A DNA stretch of 64,000 nt from Euptelea pleiosperma (GCA_035048495.1 CM068543.1:28509751-28573750); one strand, 5' to 3'; positions 22,756-34,319 are shown, numbered from the stretch's first letter. The notes: generated from the letters alone by a model not told the origin. A program made the numbers and translations.

Positions 22756-23000
22756 GGGCACAGGTGAACATTGATCATCTACAACTTCTGTATCATCTAG
22801 GTACTGGGTTTACTATTGATCTTCCGAGGTTCATGTTTAGAGCCATGGTTAGAGCGGGTAGCCAGTTGGCTAACCATCTGTGTCTTCCATTTTCTCTGCT
22901 GGTGAGCTCCATTCTTCTACACCTAGATGTACCAATTTTAGCTTTCGAGGAGATTAGTTCTCTTATGGGGCCCATTGGATGACGGGCTCTCTATCAGATA
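22756..23000 (+). pseudogene. Second ORF of the Sirevirus-type element, 3' part
   Basis: When family S copy 4 and one copy of CCATG are ignored, the frame from 20065 continues here without a shift (GAQVNIDHLQLLYHLGTGF..., ending before a stop near 22981). This region has HLCLPFSLLVSSILLHLDV and EISSLMGPIG, a hydrophobic/leucine-rich end similar to the C-terminal half of plant transposon-protein domains. It confirms that the insertion happened within a single ORF. Confidence 0.6.
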
Positions 23001-23346
23001 TGTAGTACTATATGGAGTACCAGTTCACCATGATGGGTTTTGGACAGCATCCAATATTTCATGGTCCGGATCAGTAGAATGGTACTGGCCCATCGGCCTA
23101 GTCTCCTAGAGAGAGACTTCTTGAGAGTTATTTGGTGTTTTCTATTTTGAGATATTATTGTACATAGATAAACTCAGTTATTGTATGGTTATACTCTGGT
23201 TGTTTTGTTATTTGCTTATCTGTTACAGACTATAAACTAGTTTGTATTTTGGCTTGATATATATCTATGCATTTGTTTTTCATGATGATATCTATTGCAT
23301 GCTTATTATCTACTTATATTTCTGTACCTTTGTCAATCTGTGACAG
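23001..23346 (+). other. Non-coding 3' interior of the Sirevirus-type element
   Basis: The sequence after the second ORF contains stop codons in all frames and no recognisable domain. Confidence 0.4.
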
Positions 23347-23709
23347 AAAGGGGGAGAGAAAATCATAGAGGTAAAATTGAGTAGTTGCATGAGACAGGGA
23401 GAGAGTTTGAGAGAAATTAAGGGGGAGAAAAATTATTTACATTATTTTTCCAATTTCGCTACTTACGTTATGAATATTTAACTCACTGCATTTTAATGAT
23501 TTATTGATTGCCGATGATATTACATGGTATGTATTGTTGGTAGATTGTGCAGGGAACAGATCAAAAGCTATTTCATTATCTGTTCGATTATCTCTGAGAG
23601 AGTGTGAGATAGTGAGTGAATCATGTAAGAGGGTGGGATTGTAACTAATTTTTGTTTACCTTCTATTTGATTAAATATTTTTTATCACGGAATTGCCAAA
23701 GGGGGAGAT
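23347..23709 (+). other. Multiple polypurine tracts before the 3' LTR
   Basis: AAAGGGGGAGAG at 23347-23358, CAGGGAGAGAG near 23396, AAGGGGGAGAAA near 23419 and AAAGGGGGAGAT at 23698-23709. The last touches the 3' LTR and is the likely plus-strand primer. Repeated polypurine tracts are a described Sirevirus hallmark. Confidence 0.75.
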
Positions 23710-25383
23710 TGTAAGGAATATTTTCATATTCAATTTGGCAAAGATTTCATTTGACATAAAAATATTCTTATAACCGTTCCTACGAGCACCAGTGTAGTGT
23801 GAAGATGTCGTGGTACGCATACTTCGCCAACTACATGAAAACTAGAAAACAGAGACAGTAAGATGGTTGACGATAGGAGTCATCTAAGTAACTGCCCATT
23901 TGTCGGTTATAGATCGTGTACGCTCGCTTAGGAAGGTAATTGACTTAGTGGCCATAGGAATAGGTTTAAAATGAATAAAACATAATGGTCAAACCTAGTC
24001 ATAGGACAGACCCAAGTCTTAGTCAAATATTTTGACCAATGGGAGAGTCCGATCGATTAGAACTTGTCCAATCGATTGGACATAGCCCAATCGATTGGAG
24101 GACTCTGTGAAATCGATTGGAAGCTACGAGACAGAACATGAAAAATGCCCAATCGATTGGAGACTCTTTGAAATCGATTGGAGGCTACGAGGCAAAACAT
24201 GATCAAAGCCCAATTGATTGAACACATCTGTAAAATCGATTGGAGTCTGTGAGACAGAACATGATCATAGCCTAATCGATTAGAGACCTCTGTGAAATCG
24301 ATTGGATCCTTCGGGACAGAAACTTATTTGAGGCCAATCGATTGGAGATCTCTATGAAATCGATTGGAGCCTACGAAATAGAAATTTTATTGAGGCCAAT
24401 CGATTGGACACTAATACCCAATCAATTGGATATAGCCCAATCGATTGGACTTAGCACGATCTCAGTCTTTCTTAGATCTGAAATTCTTGGTTCCACTCTC
24501 CCACGTTCTACACGACTCAAGGTCACGAATTCTATAAATACAACTCTTCTATACCTTCTCTAAGTACACACAGACACACATAGTGACTCTATACTTCAAG
24601 AAAGAGAATAAAATGTTTATTAATTAGAGTGTCCATTCGAAGAGCAAGAAGCTTGTTTCTCATTCACATCTTGTGACCTTGTTCCTCTTCTTGATCAAAG
24701 CCAAGTGCTTGATCTATTCCTTAGCTTAGGTCTTCCACTTATATATTCGACCTAGTAGCCTGAGTGTACTAGTGTGACTCAACACCTTTGAGTAACCTAG
24801 GGTTCAGGGTGTACTGAATCCTTCACTTTTGGCAAAGGCAGGAGTGTTGAAAATTAAGATTGGAGCAGCCGATCGACGGTAGTTTTGGGGTGTACCAAAC
24901 TGAACAAGCTGATAAGGCGTCTTGTCTGGAAGGGTGGGCGTAGATTTGTAGCATTGATTCAGAGGACGTGGACACATCGGCACTAGGCCTTGGCTAAGGT
25001 TAGAAGCTATATTTGCAACGGTGCTGTGTAGGTAACCTTTATTTCATTTAACATTTCAGTTAGTGATACTTTCCGTCTGGACGTGGTCCCGTAGTATTTT
25101 CTTGGCTAAGGTTTCCACGTAAAAATCCCTTGTCTTATGTGACTGTTTGTTTGTATTCCCCTATCTATCTTGATTAGACCGAATGACAAAAATAAAATAT
25201 ACTACGGAAGTATATTCGATTTAAGTCGGTTGTGATAATCTTTTATCAAAACAACTAAGACATGCGATTTTGTTCCCCTACCATAGACCAGTAAAACTGT
25301 GTAGGTATAATTAATTTTAAATACCTAATCAACCCCCTTTCTAGGTATATTGGATTAAAAAGAACAGACCGATTGTTATTTCA
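23710..25383 (+). repeat. 3' LTR of the Sirevirus-type element (1674 bp)
   Basis: TGTAAGGAATA...TTGTTATTTCA, followed by TTAAC at 25384-25388. It contains the palindrome array (about 24051-24447) and TATAAATA (24533-24540). Compared with the 5' LTR it has small indels, such as an extra segment at about 24607-24640, so the two LTRs have diverged since insertion. Confidence 0.85.
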
Positions 25384-25388
25384 TTAAC

Positions 25389-26138
25389 TAGAACCCAAAA
25401 CATGATAATCGAAGCAATGATCCAAAATTTCATGAGCCAAGAATTAAATCCTTATAAACATGCCATTAAATCAACAACTTTAGATCATAGATCAAGAATG
25501 ATTTTAGATCATAACGCACGATATCACGATCTAATTAAAACAAACACTTGATCTTAATTTCAATCATGAATAAGGTTCGAGCCTTAGCTCTGATACTAAT
25601 TTGTAATTAAGGATATTTTAAATAATTTCTTAACAATATTTTTAAATCTAGAACCCGATAACTTGATCAAAATGATAGATTATGAACATGAACATTAAAT
25701 GAATATGATACCTTTAGATTGCTTCCGATTGACATGTGTATCATGGGCTGAGATCCTTTGGTGATGTAATTGAATGGTTTAGATTGAGACTTCTCTTCTT
25801 TCCTCACTTAGAAAAATGATGGGGCTGATGAGATTGTATGAGTTGGAGAGAGAGACGTCCCGTCCTTCAGTGTATTTATACACTCCGTTCTCTCCTTTTG
25901 TTTCCCTTCCTATCATGGAAACTATGTAGAGAGAGGTTTGTATTTTCCTATAGAGAACAATAAACCTAGGACACCAGATTACAAAAAAAAAAAATAAATA
26001 AATAAACCTAGGACACCCTTAATCCTAGATCATACAATCAATTAAGGTTAGTTTCCTAAGTTCAATAGGTCTCTGGATTGGCAACCCATGGATTGATTTT
26101 TGCAAACGTATGGGCCCGGGATGGGGTACATTTGGAAA
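25389..26138. other. Host DNA of the Sirevirus insertion, with a reverse primer-binding-site-like motif
   Basis: Non-coding. GCTCTGATACTA at 25587-25598 is the reverse complement of a near-canonical tRNA-Met primer-binding site, preceded by a gag-like AT-rich stretch. The Sirevirus-type element probably inserted into another, minus-strand LTR element. An A/T microsatellite lies at 25982-26005. Confidence 0.35.
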
Positions 26139-26534
26139 TCTATATACCAAAATAGGGCAGTTGTCTTATCTCTTATCTTATCCGGCTTCATAAGATAAAG
26201 AGTGGTTGAGATCAAATCCATCCATCTAATGTGGACGGTTAGATTTCAGCCACTCATTCCTCCTCATTTATTCAATCACTCCCACTCATTTGACCCCCGC
26301 ATGCAACAGATTGAAAATTTATTTGAAATTCAAAATTTGAATTTTAGCGCCATTATTTTTCATTATTTTCTATTATTTCCATTATTTTTTCATTTTTGCC
26401 CATGTACATTACAATCCATTATAACTGAAAAAATGGTAACATGCCCAATCCGTTATACCGTTTGAGTGCTGTAGGCAGCCAATTTTTGCCAATGCTTTTG
26501 TCGGAGAGTGCCGTGGGCACGGGCCATTTACTAG
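26139..26534 (+). mobile_element. Non-autonomous Helitron (396 bp)
   Basis: Starts TCTATATACC after A, and ends GAGTGCCGTGGGCACGGGCC-ATTTACTAG before T. The 3' hairpin is GTGCC-GTG-GGCAC, about 14 nt before CTAG. All are Helitron signatures (TC...CTRR, inserted between A and T). The same subfamily as 35129-35705. No Rep/helicase. Confidence 0.8.
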
Positions 26535-26744
26535 TATCGTACATAAAGGACTTGGAGGAATATTTTGGCTCTATGTAAGTTAAATTTCGATGGCTGTGAT
26601 GGGTAGAGAAGAAGTACAATACAATATAGGTACAGGCATGATGCGGACAAAGTACTATCCACATGTCATCTATGGGGTCGTCTTAGATGTACGGTTTGGA
26701 TTAGCGACATTACCCATCCACCAGTAGTGTAGCTCCAGAAAGTG

Positions 26745-27160
26745 AGTCCGGATTGTATGGGACCAGGGTCTCATACAAAGTTTGATGGGACCCCACCTCA
26801 AATTGCCACATGGCACCCTTTCAGGTACACTGGCCCATGAATGTTTGGCCCACCCCTTGGTGGACCTAGACATAAAAAGAAGTACCTGATTGGTGATTTC
26901 TAGCCATTGTATTTCAGCTATTTTTCATCTTGGGCTTGGAAACCATCGACAGACCTGTTCATGAAGCTCATGATGAAAGAAAAAATTCAAATCTAATGGC
27001 TAGAAATCACCAATCAAGCTGAATTTTGGTGTGTAGGTCCAACAAGTAGTGTGCCAAACATTCATGTTGTCAGTGGGGGCCAAAAGAGTGTACCACAGGC
27101 ATTTTCGGGAGGGGTCTAATCAAATTTTTTATGAGACCCCGACCCATACAAGCTGGTCTG
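26745..27160. mobile_element. Fold-back MITE with long arms
   Basis: The left arm (GATTGTATGGGACCAGGGTCTCATAC, then TTTGGCCCACC, GATTGGTGATTTCTAGCCATTG) is mirrored by the right arm with many small differences. The arms meet at about 26930-26990. The outer ends are approximate and no clear duplication was found. Confidence 0.55.
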
Positions 27161-27439
27161 CCATAAAACTTTTCAATTACGGAATGAAATTGGTTCTCCA
27201 AAAATGTTACTAGAGAGGCCATTTACTATATACTGGGCTTTGGCGCTAGTCATTATTACAACTTAAGAGAGTTAGAAATTAGGAAGGGCATCGGCCCATG
27301 CTCAATCAGGGATTGGGCCTAACTGAATCTTCCAAACCTAAGCCCATGAAAAGTTCAAATTAGGCTTGAACCCAAATAGGCCAGGCCTCAGTCCTAACTC
27401 ACTTGTAGCTCTTTGCCACTCAATAAAGTGACGAATTTT

Positions 27440-27740
27440 GATCTCATGCTTGGTTTCTATGTAAATTTCAACTGAATGTTTGTCCCACAACTTGGTGGAC
27501 CCACACACCAAAAATCAGTGTGATTGGTGATTCCTAGTCATTGGACTTCAGCACTTTTTCATCTTGGGCTTGAACCCAACCCATAGGCCTGTTCATGAAG
27601 TTCATGATGAAAAAGTGCTCTAATCACCAATCACGCTGATTGTTGGTGTATAGGTCCATCATGGTGTGGGCCAGACATTCAGGGGCCAGTGGGTCAAAAA
27701 AAGTGTACTACGTGGCAATTTGAGGGACTTCTGCATCAAA
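27440..27740. mobile_element. Partial fold-back MITE, same family as 26745-27160
   Basis: ACACACCAAAAATCAGTGTG...GATTGGTGATTCCTAG is mirrored by CTAATCACCAATCACGCTGATTGTTGGTG. The centre AGCACTTTTTCATC...GATGAAAAAGTGCT forms the loop end. Confidence 0.5.
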
Positions 27741-27784
27741 GAACGGCTCAAGAAACAATGTGCTAAAATAGTAGGAAGAGTAGA

Positions 27785-27985
27785 AACTGGGGAGTAAAAC
27801 TTCTGTCACAACGGATTGCAAATCACACAATCACAAGCCAATGAGTTCTTGGCACGTACACCTCAAAGCAAAAGCACATGGCTACGTTGCAAAAAGCACT
27901 TGGGTTCGGGGCCGAGAACTCATTGGCTTGTGATTTTGTGATTTGCAATCGGTTGCGCCTTAAAGTTTTACTCGAAACTGGGACA
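27785..27985. mobile_element. Fold-back MITE with GATTGCAAATCACA arms
   Basis: GAGTAAAACTTCTG...GGATTGCAAATCACACAATCACAAGCCAATGAGTTC at the left is mirrored by GAACTCATTGGCTTGTGATT...GCAATCGG...AAGTTTTACTCG at the right. The outer GAGTAAAACTT end is shared with the element near 58515-58880. Confidence 0.55.
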
Positions 27986-28142
27986 AGACCTACCAAACAA
28001 ATGGCGCTGTTAATGGGCTGAGCTTTAGCAGGCCAATTATAGTAACCATATTTTGACCTGTGAGTTGATTATCAGGCCCAGACGACTATGGGTCCATGAA
28101 TGGGCTTGCATCTTAAGAACGAATATGAATTGGCCGACGTGA

Positions 28143-28254
28143 GCCATTTATAAACATCTTTTGTACTGGGCCTGGGCCGAACTTTTCAAGCCTGCCTGCC
28201 TTTTTGCTCCAACCGGACAGACGGCCATTTATAAACATCTTTTGTACTGGGCCT
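28143..28254 (+). repeat. Exact 31-bp direct repeat, 50 bp apart
   Basis: The 31-mer beginning GCCATTTATAAACATC and ending GTACTGGGCCT is at 28143-28173 and 28224-28254 without a difference. Confidence 0.8.
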
Positions 28255-28501
28255 CTCCAGACGTACATATCCTACCGTCCTTACATTGTAATTAACGGTC
28301 ATTGACGCCTTAATCCGCAAAAATATAGATGTACTCAAATCATTTTTATGTCTTTACACAAGTAAACCTAAAATGTTAAGTTTAGGATCCAACCAACGTC
28401 TAAAAGAGACAGTTATAACTTATAACGATTAGTGGCAGGTAGCGGTTGCCTGCCAGTTATGCCATTATAAGGTCAAAGAAAGGCCGAAATCGTTACAACC
28501 A

Positions 28502-28648
28502 TCTATATAACAAGTGACAGTGGTTGTCTCCCCACTTGTACCCCCTTTTATAGGCTTCAATAAAGAAGGGCCGAGATCTTATCCCTCAACTGTACGGTGG
28601 ATCTTAGCCACTCAGTCGAGAGTTTCGTGGGCACGGGCCACCCACTAG
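28502..28648 (+). mobile_element. Helitron array unit 1
   Basis: TCTATATAACAAG after A; ends CACCCACTAG. A small deletion removes the GTGCC arm of the terminal hairpin (GTTTCGTGGGCAC remains). Confidence 0.75.
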
Positions 28649-28819
28649 TCTATATAACAAGTGAGAGTGGTTGTCTCCCCACTTATCCCCCCCTCTTACA
28701 GGCTTCAATAAAGAAGGCCGAGATCTTATCCCCCTACTGGACGGTGGATCACAGCCAGTCACACCCAATCTTGGCAAATGTTTTGTCGGGGAGTGCCGTT
28801 GGCACATGTCACCCACTAG
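28649..28819 (+). mobile_element. Helitron array unit 2
   Basis: Begins TCTATATAAC immediately after the CTAG of unit 1. It ends GTGCCGTTGGCAC...CACCCACTAG, with hairpin GTGCC/GGCAC intact. Confidence 0.75.
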
Positions 28820-28991
28820 TCTATATAATAAGTGACAGTGGTTATTGTCTCCCCACGTATACCCCTCTTATAGGCTTCAACAAAGAAGGCCGAGATTTTA
28901 TCCCCCAACTGGACGGTGGAGCTCACCCACTCAGACCCTATTTTGGCAAACACTTCGTCATGGAGTGCCGTGGGGCCAGGCCACCCACTAG
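28820..28991 (+). mobile_element. Helitron array unit 3
   Basis: Begins TCTATATAAT directly after the CTAG of unit 2 and ends CACCCACTAG. The hairpin is damaged (GTGCCGTGGGGCC). Confidence 0.75.
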
Positions 28992-29157
28992 TCTATATAA
29001 CAAGTGACATTGGTTGTCTCCCCACTTACACCCCTCCTATAGGCTTCAATAAAAAAGGGCCGAGATCTTATCTCCCAACTGGACAGTAGATCTAAACCAC
29101 TTCCCGATTCAGGCAAATGCTTTATCGGGGAGTGTTGTGGGCACGGGCCACCCATAG
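28992..29157 (+). mobile_element. Helitron array unit 4
   Basis: Begins TCTATATAAC directly after the CTAG of unit 3 and ends GGGCACGGGCCACCCATAG. One base of the CTAG end is lost. Confidence 0.7.
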
Positions 29158-31799
29158 TTTAACACAAAAACATTTTGAGCATTAAATACGATAGTACATA
29201 ACGACGTTAAAGCGTTTCAGATTATAACCATTTTTAAACCAAAGTTGCAGCATTTGAGCTATGACAACTAAGATTAAGGCCCAAGTTGGATCTCATCTAA
29301 AGGGGTTGATTGTAAGCACCTGAGGTGTTTATGTGCTTATGTTAGCAAAAATGAATAGAACAATTATATAATCTCACTCACTCTCTCTCACTCACGCGCA
29401 TGTCATTCAACGCATGTGCATACAAGTTGCCAACTATTTTACATGATTCTGGTAGCAGACAACATCATATTGTTGTAAGCTTTTAGTAGCAGTTTATTAA
29501 TATATAGATTTTCTATTATATTTCTTAAATACTACCTAACTCTAAAAACCATAAGAATCCCAATAAATTAAATTAATTAATTTTTTGTATTTTTCGAAGA
29601 GACAAATGTTTTAAGCTTGTGGGTCCCACACTAACAGCTCTTTAAACGGAAAACCTAGGTTGTCACTTATTTATTAACCTAACCCTTAACACTATCCCTT
29701 TTGTATGTATTATGTTCACGCCACCTTAATTAATTAATTAACCATTAAGATAATATGTGACACATCAATATGACGAGTACGGCAACTTTCGAAGACGACC
29801 ATCAATTTTTTCTTAATTAAATTAAAATTAAAATTAAAATTAAATCCAAGTGGCCGGAGTGTTTTGTTACGATGCTCTTCTGGATAATTATGTTCTTTTT
29901 CGCATCCTAATCTTGTTTAAGCGTCTCTTTCGAACCGGTTTAATTTTTTCGCTTTTTTTTTTTTTTTTTTTCTGTTTAATAAGCTTGTAACGGCACACTA
30001 TGACCTCAACTTTGTGACCCATGTCTGCTAATCATGGTTGGTAAACTTGTCGAGTCAACTTGTGACCTGACTCAGTGGGTCTACTGTTAGGCCTGCTGCC
30101 ATGGCTAAGCGCCTTTTATCGAGTTTTTGCACAGCTTGATTACGTGTAACGAGTCAAAATAAAGCTATTTTTGTATAAGCGAATACGACATTTATTATTA
30201 TAATCTACTTCAAATATAACTAATCTCCTTAATTACATTTATATACGGCCTGCACTGATACAACACTACAAAAAAAAAACAAATTTTTTACGACAACTGT
30301 TTATTGCGAAAAGCCAAGGAGAATTTCTAATTAAGAGTTCTTGTTTAAATAAATAAAACTGGCTAATTTTTTTTTGTAAAAACTACTTTTTTTTTTCCTT
30401 GAGACGAATTCAAACGGGCCCTTAGAGTGTATTTTAAGCAAAACTCAACGTCCATTAATGGTTCAACTCTGGTTCTATCGCAGAATCTTAATTTTAATAA
30501 TAGTGCTAAACAGTTCCACGTGGGGGGGACTTCCACATAAGAAAAAGATAATCCATTTTTTGATCACTGGTTCAAGTGACCCATCCAAAACACTAACACC
30601 TGTACACTTGTGACAGGTACATTAAAAAACCTTGACAAGACAGTTTCCTAAAAATTTTCAAATTTCAAAAGTTTAAAACTAGGGCTGCTGAGGATATTCA
30701 GGTGCTAGTGATCGAGATGGGTCATTGCACAAGTGACCAAAATTAGGAGTCAATCTCCTACTTTTTTATTTATTTATTGGTTAATTTAAAATATTAATAT
30801 AAATAGAGTTTCAATAAGTCCCTTGCTTTTATAAAAATAATAATAATAAATAAAAATAAAATAAAAAAAGAATAAGAAGATCAAGAAGAAGACGACGACA
30901 TCGAAGAAGAGAATAAGACCTTTTTGTTTATCAAATTTTTAAATTAATGCATTTTAAGAAAGACCGATCACTTTCAGTTCCACGTTTTTCCGATTTTATT
31001 AAAATCTAGTCTTTTTCGGTTTCTAGTGCGGTGTAGGAAGTTTACTGAAAAACATTGATTTAAATTGTGAGGTAATGCACATATTTATTTATTTATTTTT
31101 ATTTTTTGATAATCTAAGTGTACTCTTATTCTGATTTATTTATTAGTTAAGACAGAAGCCCAACTATAATGAAGCTTTCTGTCACAGTCCCTACCGTAGC
31201 TTACGTATCGAGAAAACTCGACAAAATAAGAAAAAAAAAAAAAAAAAAAATTAAAGAACCAAAAATATGTGGTGGAGCTGAGTCCTGCTGTCATCGATTG
31301 ATAAGCCTAACCTGCAATGCCACGAAGACGGGTCACGAAAAATAGATACAGTGGCAATGCTTCTCGGTGGGGTAGTTAATGTTGCACCCCCACAGCCAAA
31401 TCCCGCCCAATTAGAGACGACCAACTAAACACAACATCCTCAAATCTGACATCCCTCCTCACATCATACTATTTAGCGCGCACAAAGGTAAATAAGACAT
31501 CTACTATCCAATAAGAGTGCTTCAAATGTGGAGCTTCTACTTTCGAAAAATTAATTAAAAAAAGGCTTTCAATTTTTGAGCCGCCTCTTGGATGTGGTAC
31601 AGCCCAAAATTTAATAACGGTTAAACATTTATTTATTTTTATTTATTTATTTATTTATTCATTTATTCGAATCCATCCAAGTTTTAGTTTTAGAGTAGAA
31701 GGTTACTATCCACAATTTAGTGAGGTGGGTTGACAACAAAAAGGTCTGGATTGATTAGTTGTTGGGGTTATCATAAAAACCACAAACGATTGTATGTGC
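29158..31799. other. Non-coding AT-rich DNA, possible CACTA end
   Basis: No coding sequence is recognised. CACTACAAAAAAAAAC near 30266 resembles a CACTA-type terminus, followed by TTTTTTACGAC, but no partner end was found. Short runs of TAAAAT (29818-29846), T (29952-29970), A (31230-31250) and TTTA/ATTT (31080-31110, 31628-31670) are present. Confidence 0.35.
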
Positions 31800-31817
31800 A
31801 TGCACATAACCCTAATC

Positions 31818-31893
31818 TCTCTCTATCTATACATCTATATCTATATCTATCTATATATAATGTATATATGTATATATGTATAATATATATATA
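31818..31893. repeat. CTAT/TATATC microsatellite
   Basis: Irregular runs of CTAT, ATCTAT and TATATG. Confidence 0.7.
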
Positions 31894-32044
31894 AGTTGAC
31901 TAATGCTTTTGTGACTAATATAATTAATCACTATTAATGGTGGTGGGCTGCTGCTCGCAAACGGATGAGTTAAAGGTTGATTGTGGTGATGATGATATTG
32001 TCATCATGGAGATCATCGTCACAAAAGATTAGCATTTTCTCGTT

Positions 32045-33310
32045 AGTGGTAAATATAGATGGTTCAGATCATTTCAACTTGTAATCCACTTTTTATAAGG
32101 CTAGAAATGTTCCAACTGGTTAGTTTTTTTGTAAGGTTATCCAAACTTCGAAGAACATCCTCACCAAAAATCGGCCCATATCTCATTCGTGTGTGAGCCC
32201 CAAACTTCGAAGAACATCCTCGCCAAAAATCATCCCATTCCAAAACTTCTAATTTATAGATTGGCCGCACCAAGTTTTTGTTGTCAAAAATGTTGTCCCC
32301 CGATCCTGACCACATATATATATATATAAATGACTTCTTTTTTTTGCTAGGTAAGAAAAATTATATTAAGAGAAAAGAAGAAAGGTACAAATACAAATGG
32401 GGATTGAGGAACTGCATCATTGTGAATACATGAATCCCAAATAGGTTGGCACCCTGGTCTCATCTGTCATTTGCACATCTCAAACCTTGGAGCTCCAACA
32501 ATGAAACGAAAATAGGACCTCGCAGGGTCCTCCAAATAATGCAAAAAAACTAGGTCTATGGTCCCACCACTGCCTATGCCCCTGAGGAATAGAGCATGCA
32601 ATTTTCGCATGATCTCCTTACCACTGAGAACATGGTCGTGGAACCTACATGGAGATGAGTTAAGGTCTGAGTTTTGGTGAGCATGATATATCTATCAACT
32701 ACCGTGGAAGTTATCCTCACAAAACATCAGTCTATTCCAACATTTGTAGCCTTACGAAAAGTGGATTACAATTTTAAAAATTCTAGAATATCCATTTTTT
32801 CTATCAACTCTAAGTTCAAATTTGATAGCTAGGTTAGAACTTTTGGAGAGGTGTGAAGTTTTGCGACGATGATATACCTATGGTATGGGGATGATCTGCA
32901 CCAAAAATAAGTCCTTAACTCATCTATTTGTGGGTGCCATAAGAAATGTAATTTTGCATGTCATTTTTTGGCGTGTCAAAATAAACTTACTCAGTACATA
33001 TATCATGACTTATCATGACATAGATTTTTACATGGATTCATAGGGCCCACATGAAAATGAGTCGGTGGTTGATTTTTGGTGAGGATGATCTCCTAATCAT
33101 ATAAGACCATTTTGATCGAAAACATACAAATTCAGGCAATTCTAATCCTAAGAAAAGTAGATTAAAAGTTGGAGAATTCTATACTATCCAGTCTATTTTC
33201 AACATTTACTTTATGTCCACATTTCATAGGTAGGGAAGAAATTTCAAAATAGACAAATTTTCTTAATGATGATTACTGTGGTGAGGAAATCATTCTCACC
33301 AAAAATCAGC
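32045..33310. repeat. Degenerate repeat region with inverted segments
   Basis: CAACTTGTAATCCACTTTTTATAAGGCTAGAAATGTT (about 32076-32112) is mirrored near 32738-32775. AACTTCGAAGAACATCCTC occurs directly repeated at about 32144 and 32208. Phrases like CACCAAAAATCAGCCC or their complement recur to 33310. It is probably an old fold-back or nested element; class unknown. The minus frame at 32064-32315 is not a gene. Confidence 0.4.
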
Positions 33311-33914
33311 CCTTGACTAATCGCCATGTGGCCTCACGATCACCCACCGTTACCACTCTCCCCTCTTTCACACGTGCCTTCCTCGATTTATGCGTAAAGA
33401 CTGCATGGAAAAGAATTTCTTTGGCTTGTTGGGCGATAATTTGAAAAAGCTCACAAGGTTAAATAGAAAGGGTGATCGTTTTCTCTGTGTGTACATATGT
33501 GATCCCAAATTAAAAAAAAAAAAAAAAGGTTGAACGTGTGTGTGAGCCGAAAAGACTGTGCATGCGAAATTGCTTTGGATTCATGCCCGGCCCCCACCAA
33601 CGTATCTTTGAGGAGCCCACATAAAGGTAAAAATCTCCAATCCCAAATGATTTCGAAATATAATCTTGAGGATATAGGCAATCATGCAAGATAAGTGGGC
33701 ACAAGAAAGTCTAAAAGGATCAAGACTTACCCGTTTCCAACCAAAGAAAAGTGTGACAGGTTATGGTCACTATCTTAAGATCTAAGATCCCCAACTATCT
33801 TCAGCAGCAAGAAAGAAGACTATGGCTCATAATCATGATCATGTTGATAATATTTACCTCTTTTTTGATCTACTTTTTAAAATCTTCTTACATCACAAAC
33901 CATATTTATTCTTT
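33311..33914. other. Non-coding DNA, nothing recognised
   Basis: Contains a poly-A run at 33511-33526. No domain or element end that I can support. Confidence 0.4.
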
Positions 33915-33915
33915 G

Positions 33916-34319
33916 GGTGGGTCGGGCTCCGTTGACAGATCTAAAATGACAGATCAAATGACAGGGACACGATATAAGACACGTGGCACATTTTTACAGG
34001 ACTCTGACCGTACGGATGTTTGTCCTATCCCATGGTGGACCTACAAACCAAAAATCAACCTGATTAGTGATTTATAAGTGTTGCATCTTGTACCTCAAAT
34101 ACTGCTCAAATTCCCCCAGTACGTTGAGATCAACCCATGAAAATAAGTCCAATCCAAAGCCTATAAATCACTAATCAGGCTGATTTTTGGTTTGTAGGTC
34201 CACCATGAGATAGGACAAACATCCATACGGTCATAGACCTGTAACAGTGTGACACGTGGCTTATATTGTGTCCCTGTCATTTTATCAGTCCTTTTGATCT
34301 GTCAATGGAGCCCGACCCT
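33916..34319. mobile_element. Mutator-like fold-back MITE (about 400 bp)
   Basis: GGGTCGGGCTCCGTTGACAG at the left is mirrored at the right. Matching continues through GACAGGGACACGATATAAG, CACGTGGCACA and TGGACCTACAAACC, so arms are about 160 bp. Flanks TTATTCTTT and TTGTTCTTT match 8 of 9, as expected for a Mutator-type 9-bp duplication. The frame at 33763-34077 crosses the left arm and is not a gene. Confidence 0.7.

Larger units (their letters stand above)
11784..25383 (+). mobile_element. Sirevirus-type Copia element without pol, with two nested insertions
   Basis: Two LTRs (11784-15906 including an insertion, 23710-25383) both start TGTAAGGAATATTTTC and end TTGTTATTTCA, with a TTAAC duplication. 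Inside are a tRNA-Met type primer-binding site, a Sirevirus-like gag with two zinc knuckles, a second ORF after a non-coding gap, and several purine tracts before the 3' LTR. Multiple polypurine tracts, palindromes in the LTR and an extra downstream ORF are published Sirevirus traits. Protease, integrase, reverse transcriptase and RNase H are absent, so it is non-autonomous. Without the nested copies the element is about 8.4 kb. Confidence 0.85.

Noticed and set aside
28597..29007. 136-codon plus-strand frame with internal repeats
   Set aside because: It runs through three Helitron units; the protein repeat is only the DNA repeat.
28502..29157. CRISPR-like array
   Set aside because: Repeats of about 165 bp without unique spacers, with Helitron ends; eukaryotic context.
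30266..30300. Intact CACTA transposon starting at CACTACAAAAAAA
   Set aside because: No partner end, subterminal repeat array or 3-bp duplication could be found; mentioned only as a possible end.
33763..34077. 104-codon frame with a hydrophobic stretch
   Set aside because: It enters the left arm of a fold-back element, lacks a domain, and its hydrophobic part is AT-rich DNA.
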